Below are positions 10,240 through 18,429 of a DNA stretch of 64,000 nucleotides, in pieces. The stretch is from positions 1 through 64,000 of the forward strand of contig NW_003314321.1 of assembly GCF_000143415.4 (NCBI RefSeq). The letters are read 5' to 3'. The notes beneath the pieces were generated by a model. That model did no database searches. It was given only the letters and a program-made list of their open reading frames with translations, and was not told the origin of the DNA. The translations under genes and the position numbers were made by a program. How positions within the stretch are numbered: the first letter of the stretch is position 1; each line of letters begins with the position of its first letter. The DNA comes from Selaginella moellendorffii (lineage: Eukaryota > Streptophyta > Lycopodiopsida > Selaginellales > Selaginellaceae).

Positions 10240-12523
10240 ATGTGAGTGTAATCCGCGGCATTGCTGGGGATTGTGGTCTGATTTGTGTGTTTTCTCCAGG
10301 GTTGAGCTAAACGGAGGTCGATACATCGGCAAGCATGGCCTGGAAGCACTGCACAGATATAAGTACAGCGGCGTGGACAAATCTTACATGGCCAAGTACG
10401 TGTTCCAGCCCTTCTGGTCGCGATTTGTCAACTTGTTCCCACTCTGGATGCCGTGAGTTTTTCTCGCTTTGTTAACCTTTCTAGAGAAGAGTTTTTTATT
10501 CTGTTGTCCTTCTTTTTTGCACAGACCGAACATGGTTCGTGTTTTTTGGTTGATTTTCTTTCGTGGACGATTTATATGTAATGTGGACAGATTACCTTGT
10601 CTGGATTTCTTCTCGTGGTGGCATCGGCGTTCTTGAGCTATGTAAGTTCTCCACGTTTTTGTTTGAAGTTTTTGCGTTTTTGTTTAGATCTCTAATGGTT
10701 GTGCGTGCTGTGTTAAGGTGTACTCTCCTCACATGGACTCTCCCAGTCCCAAATGGGTGCACTTCCTCCATGGGCTGCTTTTGTTTCTTTACCAGGTGAG
10801 ATGTGAAAGAAAATTGAGTTTGCAACGAAAGGCTTTGCTTCTGCAGACGTTTGATGCGGTAGACGGTAAACAGGCGAGGCGAACCAATTCTTCCAGTCCT
10901 CTTGGAGAATTGTTTGACCATGGTATGCTGGAATTTATCTGTGCTGAAGTTTAATGACTAACACATTCTGCCAGGCTGCGATGCCCTCTCTTGTGCGGTA
11001 TGCCAACCTTTTTTGTATTAACCTGTCGATTCATATTGTTTTTCCTAGTTCGAAACGATGGCTTTCGGTGCTTCTGTTATGAGTGGATCGCATACTCTCT
11101 GGTTCTGGGCCATAGCAACTGTTCCTTTTTACATGGCTACCTGGGAGCAGTACGTTTCTGCTTTCTCTATTTAACAGCCGGTTTAATCTGAGTTACAGCT
11201 ACTTCACAAATACTTTGATTCTTCCTGAAGTCAATGGCCCCACTGAGGGTCTCATGTTGATCTATCTGATTCATTTTTTCACATCTCTTGTTGGTACGGG
11301 CCTTGCTATCTATGTCGTAAAATCTAATAGTATTTCTCATTTCAGGCCCTGTTTGGTGGCAGCACAACTTTAGAGAAGCCATACCGTTCCTGCGAGGTCT
11401 ACCGCTACTTCCTGGTTAGTTGATTTTCTGGTTTCTTGTCTTGTGAAACTAATGAATTGATTTCATTCTTAGACATGCCGGTGAACGTTTTTATCATATG
11501 GTTAATGCTACCAGTTGCTGTTTTGCCAACCATTCTGTCTAAGTAAGCATTTATTTGTTTATGAACAATCTCACTCATTTCCATCGTCTGACCTTCGTAG
11601 CGTGGTCAATGTCTACAAAGTTGTTCACGCGCGTAAAGGAAGCATGCTGCGAGCTTTGGCCATGGTAAGTCTGCGCCCTGGTTGTTTTGTAAGTCTATTA
11701 CTGACGTTGAGACTGTCCCTTTGCAGCTGGTGCCGTTCTTTGTGCTTCTTGGAAGCATTGTGATATGGTAAGCCAGTTTCGTTTTGTTTTTGTTTTTTCA
11801 CTACTGACAAGCTTGTATTAGGGGCTGGCTGTCACCTACTGATGTGCTTCGCACCCAGCCACATCTCATGCTATTGGGTTCGGGTTTTGCGTTCGGGTAC
11901 TTGGTGGTAAGCGATGCGCGAGCTTAATTCGTTGATCATCATTTTGTCTTTGTCTTCAAATTATGGCAGGGAAGGATGATCCTGTCGCATCTCTGTGATG
12001 AGCCCAAAGGACTAAAGACGGGCATGTGCCTGGTATGTATCTTGTGACTGCTTTCGGAGAAAATGATAACGTCTGCTGTTATTGTTGAGCAGTCGTTAGT
12101 TCTCCTGCCACTTGCCATCGCCAATGCGCTCTCATCTAAAGTCCTTGGAGGGTATGACGTTCATAAACTTGTTTTTTCTCTGGCCTGAGATTTCATTTTT
12201 GTCCAGGAAACCTTTATTCGACGAGTTCCTTTTGCTCCTTGTCTACTGTGCATACACAAGTGAGATGGCCTTTATCTCGCTCTGTTGATAGAACTTTTGT
12301 TGTTTTCTCTGCAGTGGCACTGTACATGCACTTTGCTGTTAGCGTCATACACGAGATCACGGGCTCGCTAGGCATCCACTGCTTCAGGTACGGGGTGCAG
12401 CTACTTCGTGAGCTTGTTTCTCTTTGCTTAGCGTGTGATGCGTGTGCGTGCGTCTTCTTTTCTCATCTTGGGACTCGTTTACGACTTAGTGCTCCACCTT
12501 GCAGAATTAAGCAAAAGAGATGA
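10240..12523 (+). CDS. AAPT1: aminoalcohol (choline/ethanolamine) phosphotransferase
   Basis: Nineteen coding exons give 394 residues. The enzyme transfers phosphocholine or phosphoethanolamine from the CDP-alcohol to diacylglycerol at the ER, the last Kennedy-pathway step. The CDP-alcohol phosphotransferase signature D-G-x2-A-R-x8-G-x3-D-x3-D is complete in exons 6-7 (DGKQAR ... GELFDHGCD), and about eight hydrophobic segments follow or flank it. The start codon is split: A and T at 10240-10241, intron 10242-10299, G at 10300. A 10-nt exon (10525-10534) supplies Pro-Asn-Met of the conserved PPNMIT motif. Remaining exons: 10300-10452, 10591-10641, 10718-10795, 10847-10922, 10975-10997, 11049-11149, 11199-11293, 11346-11414, 11473-11542, 11601-11664, 11727-11767, 11822-11906, 11970-12032, 12093-12151, 12207-12259, 12315-12387, 12505-12523. 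Every junction keeps frame. Confidence 0.93.
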
Positions 12524-13445
12524 GAATGCGGAGGGGGAACTGACTCGTAGCATTTTGATTGAGCAGTATCACCTACGTGACACACCGAACCATGTGATGA
12601 GAAAGGGGGCAATTTTGTTGCGATGGCTTCTGGGAAAACTCGACAAATATCCCACGGGTTTTGCAAACGCTGATTATTTCTAATTTTGTTTTTTCTTCTT
12701 CTTTAATTGGAATGATGTTTTCTCTGGTTTTTATGTTCAGAGTGTGTTGTAATGACCGGACTGGTTGTTCAAAAGACAAAACTTGGACACGGGCGGCAAA
12801 GCGTAGTCCAAACTTCGTCTCGTGAAACGCAAGTATTTGGACCCCACGGTCCGGTACGTCTTTGTAAAATTCTTCTTTCTAATGTGCCAAGCAAAATCTT
12901 TATAGTTTTCTATAGGTTACTTCCCCTTTATAGTTCATGCTTGTGCCATTCCTTTTCCTTTTCCAAGGTCTAGTGATTTGGATCGGTCCCCCGCTCTGAA
13001 TGACGACTCTAGCTTTTTTCATTCATTGTTGTCCTTGTTGTAATAGAGACGTGCGTAATCGTGGCTTAAAAGTACAGGTAACTGAACTTGAAGAAAATCT
13101 TGTCTGATACAATTGGATCGGGAAGCTTCATAGCCAGGAGCACTTGCGATACATCCCCGTGACTCAAGTTTGAACGGCGCTTGGTCAGGATGAATCTAGA
13201 AAACTTGACGGTGGAGACGTAAGACTATGACTGACGAGCGCTCGAGAGCAAATTTCTAGACGTAATGGGGGGACAGCGATGAGGGGTACATCTATTCAAA
13301 GTGGTCCAACGCATGCATGTCGCAGTGGCATCTCGCATGGAGTTTTGTTGAAAGTCTATTGACCGTCTAGAGCTGAGAATATCCCCAATACACGAATTTC
13401 CTCCATATTTATATGCTCAGTGTTTTCCTGTCGAGGCTGGAGAGG
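12524..13445. other. AAPT 3' region and NAC upstream region
   Basis: The first 200-300 bp are plausibly the AAPT 3' UTR. From about 12750 to 13400 I find only short open stretches with no family resemblance and no repeat shared with the rest of the window. A TATTTATAT stretch at about 13406-13414 could be the NAC TATA box, about 60 bp before its start codon. Confidence 0.4.
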
Positions 13446-13472
13446 ATGAGGCTGGGGAGACGAGTTGCAGTA

Positions 13473-14423
13473 ATGGAGAAATTGCCGGGATTTCGATTTT
13501 CACCCACGGAGTACGAGCTCGTTGGATACTACTTGAGGAAAATGGCCGAGGAGAAGGAATTGGGAGTGGAACTCATTGCGGTTATCGACCTGGTCAAGCA
13601 CGATCCATGGGAGTTGCCTGGTGAGCTCTCTTGCTTCCTTTTTTGCTCTTGCTTTTCCTTTTGTGCTCTTGCTTTTTTGCTCTTGCATTGTTGCTCTTGC
13701 TACTGCTGCTCCAGCGACGAATTCTAAACAATTGTCTCCCTCGGACTTCAGACCTGGCGATTTCTCTCGCACACATGGGAGACACCGAGTGGTATTTCTT
13801 CGTGCCAAGGCAGCACAAGTACCCGAATGGTTCCAGGCCAAACCGAGTGACGCCATCGGGCTACTGGAAGGCTACTGGAACTGACAAGCCAGTCATGGAC
13901 AAGGAGAGCAACACCAGCATTGGATTGAGAAAAACCCTCGTGTTCTACAAAGGCAAGGCACCGAAAGGAGAGAAGACTCCATGGATCATGAGCGAATATA
14001 GGCTCCCCGACGAGCAAAACGCGCAGTTCAAGGTGCTGTAGTCGAGAGTTCCTCCATCTTGCTGATTGTTTCAATGGTATGTGTGTGCAGAACGAATTTA
14101 CGCTTTGCAAGATCTATAGGAAAAGCGGGAGTGGAGCCTACAACAAGAACAGTCCTGGATGTTCTCTCGATGTTCAAAAAGGAGAGAGCAGTTCTGATTC
14201 GGATATGAGCCCCTCGGAGCTTCAGGTTGTGGCCGAGGACGATCAAAACGACGACAAGGGGACAATTCGAGCGGATGAGGAGGCAGACCACAAGGAGCAA
14301 CTGGACAATATCATGTTTTCTGGCTTTGAGGACATAGAACATCTACCTTCCGCTGATCCAGCTCCAGGTTGGGGATACAGTCTTCCTGAAGCGTTTCAGT
14401 GGAATAACAGTCTAGATGGATAA
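13473..14423 (+). CDS. NAC domain transcription factor
   Basis: Three exons (13473-13620, 13752-14032, 14091-14423) give 253 residues; an in-frame ATG at 13446 would add nine. The NAC DNA-binding domain fills residues 1 to about 160 with its five subdomains: [18 protein letters not shown] (A), the DPWELP region (B/C start), [15 protein letters not shown] with [13 protein letters not shown] (C), [14 protein letters not shown] and WIMSEYRL (D), and FTLCKIYRK (E). The first intron splits the ELPD motif as in most NAC genes. The C-terminal 90 residues are acidic and Ser/Asp-rich, as expected of an activation domain. Subdomain A is slightly off consensus (one Pro before GFRF, Tyr where Glu is common). 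Exon 3 and the 3' UTR are duplicated downstream, see 14494-14690 and 16362-17840. Confidence 0.93.
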
Positions 14424-14493
14424 AATGTTTGCTGTAATTGTTTGAGAATATTACATCTTCTGTAATTATATATTAATAAATCCCATTGGGTGC

Positions 14494-14664
14494 TGCTTGT
14501 CCTCTCTCTCTCTATATCTACCTTCCGCTGATCCAGCTCCAGGTTGGGGATACAGTCTTCCTGTAGAGTTTCAGTGGAATAACAGTCTAGATGGATGAAA
14601 TGTTGTTTGAGAATATTTAAAGAATATTACATCTTTATATTAATAAATGCCATTGGGTGCTGCT

Positions 14665-14691
<27 letters not shown>
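14494..14691 (+). repeat. tandem copy of the NAC 3' end plus (CT)n tract
   Basis: From about 14516 the sequence repeats the last 85 coding bases of the NAC gene and its 3' UTR (ACCTTCCGCTGATCCAGCTC starts both at 14343 and at 14519), up to the 'cattgggtgctgcttctctc' phrase that ends both copies. A TAA-to-TGA change and small deletions separate them. It is followed by a CT microsatellite at 14666-14692. The inverted copy at 16.8 kb has only one such tail with features of both, so this tandem duplication probably came later. Confidence 0.8.
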
Positions 14692-14696
<5 letters not shown>

Positions 14697-15528
14697 GAGA
14701 TTGCTCTTCTTGCGTTTTGAATGACAAGGTCGTCCCCAATCACTCTTGTCCCTGCCTGGAACCGGGACGCCTTCTTTCACTTTGACGATGTCCACCAGCT
14801 CCTCGTGGTCAGCCTTTGCTGCAGCGCGGAGGTTCAAAGACTTTTGAAGGAAATGCGAGGCTGGGCGATTGCACGCGACATGCTTGGTCTCATGTGAAAG
14901 CCATTCGGCCAGCCGAATGCTTTTTAGATAGACAAGATAATCACCAGCTTGTTTGCATAAACACAATGCCTGGAGTGTTTTGATACCTTGTGCAAAACAC
15001 ACTGTGGACCGTGGAAACGTCAACAAGACAAAAGAGTGGGTTCTCTTAAGCAGATTCGTAAGTATTGCGGCAATTTGAAAGAGAGCCAGTTTCGTCCTCG
15101 CTCTGTTCTGGGCATATGTTGTGAGCTTTGCAATTGCAATGCCAGTCAGCGTACACAATGCCAGTCAGCGTCCTGGAACAACATGGTCTCAGCAAATTTC
15201 CACGCCCATCTCCTTCACGTTGACCAGACAAAAGGCCACTGGCGTTTGACTTTGGCTGGCCCACGTATCAACGCTTTTGGGCCAGGCTACATCCACGAGA
15301 ATCTGCTTTGGACGGGTCTCGTTTGCCGAGGGAAGGTCTTCACTTGCAAGACCACGATTTAGCCTGCATCTTCCATACGCCGCCTTGTTCCTTCCTCGTG
15401 GAATCGAAGTCCATCATTCGTTTGAGCTTTCAACAGCGTTATTTTGATTCTTTGACGGCACATATTTATAGATATATTAGACATATAAACTCCCATTTTT
15501 TTAGGTCAGGGATCACAGCAAAAAAGGA
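14692..15528. other. segment between NAC and phosphatase, source of the permuted copy
   Basis: No gene is recognisable. A fairly long minus-strand open stretch (14640-15158) has no known relatives I can name. The whole stretch reappears inverted: 14.69-15.05 kb as 16.36-16.69 kb, and 15.06-15.53 kb as 17.31-17.84 kb. A TATA-like ATATTTATAGATA at 15462-15474 lies about 55-65 bp before the phosphatase start codon and is retained in the copy (17361-17372 on the other strand). Confidence 0.55.
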
Positions 15529-16128
15529 ATGAAGCAAGTTCGCGAGAGGCTTTACATCAGCAACGCCGACGACGCGGGGATCTATCTATGCGGGATCATG
15601 CAAGGATTCACTCACGTCCTCTCACTGGCACCGGTGTGCCTCCACCCACAGTGTAACTTCATCGACACGGTGCCGCCGCATCGCCTTCGCAAGTTCCAGG
15701 CCGTGGAATCCAAGCTCGAGAAACTTTGCCCAGGTATGGTAGGCAAGCCGCCAGTGCGCAAGATAATCCCCTTGCTGGACAAGGAGGACCAGGACATACT
15801 CCCCGTGCTGCAAGAGTGTCTTGAGTTTATCGACGAGGGCATGGAGCAGGGCATGGTGCTCGTCCACTGCGTTGGCGGTCGGTCTCGCAGCGCATCCGTG
15901 GTGATTGCGTATTTGATGTGGAAGGAAGGGTGTAGCTTCGATGAGGCGCTCGAGAGCTTGCTCGCGTGTCGGAAGTGTGTTCGTCCCAACGATGGATTTA
16001 TCACGCAGCTGCAAGAGTTTGAGTCTACGCTGAGGGGAGAAGGGGAGCTTGGTTCTAGGAAAGTTTCTAGGAGAGATTTAGAGAAAGAACTTACATGTAG
16101 GCTGTGTAACAAAACCTTTATGGGATAA
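15529..16128 (+). CDS. dual-specificity protein phosphatase, DUSP12/YVH1-like, short C-terminus
   Basis: One exon, 199 residues. The phosphatase loop HCVGGRSRS (HCx5R, residues about 113-121) with catalytic Cys and Arg is intact, followed by a VVIAYLM helix; the upstream Asp-containing region is PLLDKEDQD. The N-terminal YISNADDAG ... THVLSL pattern is typical of plant and fungal YVH1/DUSP12-type enzymes that dephosphorylate Ser/Thr and Tyr. The end, ELTCRLCNKTF, looks like the first half of the CxxC zinc ribbon that follows the catalytic domain in that subgroup, but a stop comes four residues later, so the zinc domain is lost or vestigial. The first 44 codons and the promoter are duplicated in the inverted copy. 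Catalytic activity is plausible from the residues present. Confidence 0.85.
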   Translation: MKQVRERLYISNADDAGIYLCGIMQGFTHVLSLAPVCLHPQCNFIDTVPPHRLRKFQAVESKLEKLCPGMVGKPPVRKIIPLLDKEDQDILPVLQECLEFIDEGMEQGMVLVHCVGGRSRSASVVIAYLMWKEGCSFDEALESLLACRKCVRPNDGFITQLQEFESTLRGEGELGSRKVSRRDLEKELTCRLCNKTFMG

Positions 16129-16361
16129 ATAAAAAGGTATGGTTAGAGCCTCTACTGGCTCCAACTTGGAACTTCTGATCTAGAGTACGACACTTCAAGC
16201 GATTCAATCGTGGAGCAGAGCGTTCAGGATCTTGTTCTTCACCATGTAAGCGTGTGGCGAGCTTTGAACGACGACAACGCTCTATAGGTTTGAGAAGCAT
16301 CTATCGTCTTTGGGTGGCTACACCTTGCAGCACGTCACCACCGCTGCCAAATTGAAGATGG
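16129..16361. other. phosphatase 3' flank, nothing recognised
   Basis: About 230 bp with no frame, repeat or motif that I can assign. It ends where the inverted copy begins (CTTAAGAGAACCC at 16375). Confidence 0.4.
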
Positions 16362-16682
16362 TTGTGGATGAATCTTAAGAGAACCCACTCTTTTGCCTTT
16401 TTGACGTTTCCACAGTCCACAGTGTGTTTTGCACAAGGTATCAAAACACTCCAGGCATTGTGTTTATCCACTATTGCATGCAAACAAGCTGGTGATTATC
16501 TTGTCAATCTAAAAACCATTCGGCTAACCAATCTAAAATTTGCCGAATGGTTTTGGTTGCCGAATGCCGAAAGGCTGACCACGAGGAGCTAGTGGACATC
16601 GTCAAATTGAAAGAAGGCGTCCCGGTTCCAAGAGTGATTGGGGGACGACCTTGTCATTCAAAACACGAGAAGAGAAATCTCA

Positions 16683-16724
<42 letters not shown>

Positions 16725-17840
16725 GAGAAAGAGAGAGAGTGGATCCTTAAAAACCATTTGCCCTAAAATAAACCATGACATTTATTAATATAAAACTATG
16801 GAGGATATAATATTCTTTGAATATCCTCAAACAATTACAGCAAACATTTTATCCATCTAGACTGTTATTCCACTGAAACGCTTCAGGAAGACTGTATCCC
16901 CAACCTGGAGTTGGATCAGCGGAAGGTAGATGTTCTATGTCCTCAAAGCCAGAAAATTGTCCAGTTGCTCCTTGTGGTCTGCCTCCTCATCCGCTCGAAT
17001 TGTCCCCTTGTCGTCGTTTTGATCGTCCTCGGCCACAACCTGAAGCTCCGAGGGGCTCATATCCGAATCAGAACTGCTCTCTCCTTTTTGAACATCGAGA
17101 GAACATCCAGGACTGTTCTTGTTGTAGGCTCCACTCCCGCTTTTCCTATAGATCTTGCAAAGCGTAAATTCGTTGAAGTTACACTGTGGGTGGAGGCACA
17201 CCGGTGCCAGTGAGAGGACGTGAGTGAATCCTTGCATGATCCCGCATAGATAGATCCCCGCGTCGTCGGCGTTGCTGATGTAAAGCCTCTCGCGAACTTG
17301 CTTCATTCCTTTTTGGCTGTGATCCCTGACCTAAGAAAATGGGAGTTTATATTTCTAATCTATGTATAAATATGTGCCGTCAAAGAATCAAAATACGCTG
17401 TTGAAAGCTCAAACGAATGATGGACTTTGATTCCACGAGGAAGGAACAAGGCGGCGTATGGAAGATGCAGGCTAAATCCTGGTCTTGCAAGTGAAGATCT
17501 TGAGACCCGTCCAAAGCAGATTCTCGTGGATATAGCCTGGCCCAAAAGCGTTGATACGTGGGCCAGCCAAAGTCAAACGCCAGTGGCCTTTTGTCTGGTC
17601 AACGTGAAGGAGATGGAAATCTGCTTAGACCATGTTGTTCCAGGACGATGACTGGCATTGTGTGGAACAAGATTTGAGCTTTTGCAAGTCGCTGTGCATA
17701 AATCTTCATCAATTTGCGGTCAGGAAAGAGCTTTTGGATGGCGGAATTTCAATTGCAAAGCTCACAACATATGCCCAGAACAGAGCGGGCATCTTAGGAC
17801 GAAACTGGCTCTCTTTCAAATTGCCGCAATACTGGTGAAT
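16362..17840 (-). repeat. inverted, circularly permuted copy of the 14.09-15.66 kb NAC/phosphatase segment
   Basis: Read on the minus strand the copy has the order C-A-B: phosphatase upstream region and first 44 codons (17838 to 17175, from 15061-15660), then NAC exon 3 with 3' UTR (17174 to about 16760, from 14091-14490), then the spacer (about 16690 to 16365, from 14692-15058). In the source the order is A-B-C. The two ends of the copy correspond to adjacent bases near 15055-15061. Coding parts are identical at protein level for 44 and 72 residues, so the event is recent; the spacer has drifted more. A (CT)n(CA)n(GA)n tract at 16681-16739 separates A from B. Confidence 0.85.
16935..17306 (-). 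CDS. chimeric frame: phosphatase N-terminus joined to NAC C-terminal tail
   Basis: A 123-codon frame with a proper ATG. Residues 1-44 equal the start of the phosphatase at 15529; from residue 45 it continues in frame with the first codon of NAC exon 3 (Asn-Glu-Phe-Thr-Leu). After 72 NAC residues a 7-bp deletion relative to the NAC gene shifts frame and ends the protein six codons later. It keeps the phosphatase promoter with TATA-like box, but has neither the phosphatase catalytic loop nor the NAC DNA-binding domain except subdomain E. It may be transcribed, yet no function can be inferred; calling it a young chimeric gene or a pseudogene is equally fair. Confidence 0.6.
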   Translation of the reverse strand: MKQVRERLYISNADDAGIYLCGIMQGFTHVLSLAPVCLHPQCNFNEFTLCKIYRKSGSGAYNKNSPGCSLDVQKGESSSDSDMSPSELQVVAEDDQNDDKGTIRADEEADHKEQLDNFLALRT

Positions 17841-18429
17841 ACTGCTTCCTGCCATCGCTACAAGCCCAAGCTGGGATTGCCCGAGGTCGCACTAACGGCG
17901 GAAGACGGCTGTGTGTAGAATCACCCGAGTCTTTGCCCGCTTTGTCAGCCGAGGAACTGTGATCACCAGCCCAAACGAGTGTTTCAAGCATCTCCTCCTG
18001 CGACTTCTCTGTTACATGAGATTCAATGAGACACGCTTTGGTTTGATCACGACTTGGGAAGCGACGTGGTTCATTGTTGCCGATGCGAGCTACACGGCGG
18101 TGGGGGATCTCGGAGCCTGTTTCCCAGGAGCTCGAGGCCCTTGCTCCATCTCTGCTTCGTTCTCCAGCTCGCTGTGGACGAAGCGGAGCCATTGAAGATG
18201 ATGCAGCATAAGGGAGGAGCCTGCCATTCCTTCTTCAAGAGTTTGGAGACGGCCGAGAGCATCGGGGAGCAATTCATGGAAACGGTGCGCTCGGACTTCG
18301 GCTGGGGGGTGGCCATGCACAGCGACGTGACGCAAAAGCTCCAGCTGTTACCGTGGAGTGTTACCGTGAGTCAACCCATATAGTGAGGGACTTGACTGAA
18401 TGGCAGAGTCAACCCTTGGTATCTTTGTT
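17841..18429. other. spacer between the inverted copy and the PPR gene, unassigned
   Basis: A plus-strand open stretch at 18054-18383 has a coding-like segment (around 18200-18350, with ETAESIGEQF and FGWGV) but I recognise no family, and it lacks a convincing start or splice partners. It may be a fragment of a gene destroyed by the rearrangements just upstream. Confidence 0.35.

Noticed and set aside
10163-10456. Continuous frame from a TTG at 10163 through AAPT intron 1
   Set aside because: It has no ATG and reads through an intron with good GT-AG ends; the spliced form gives ATG and the family N-terminus.
14640-15158. Minus-strand frame of 172 codons in the NAC-phosphatase spacer, partly conserved in the inverted copy
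   Set aside because: Conservation is explained by the recent duplication; the first third runs into the CT repeat and no domain is recognisable. Kept as spacer.
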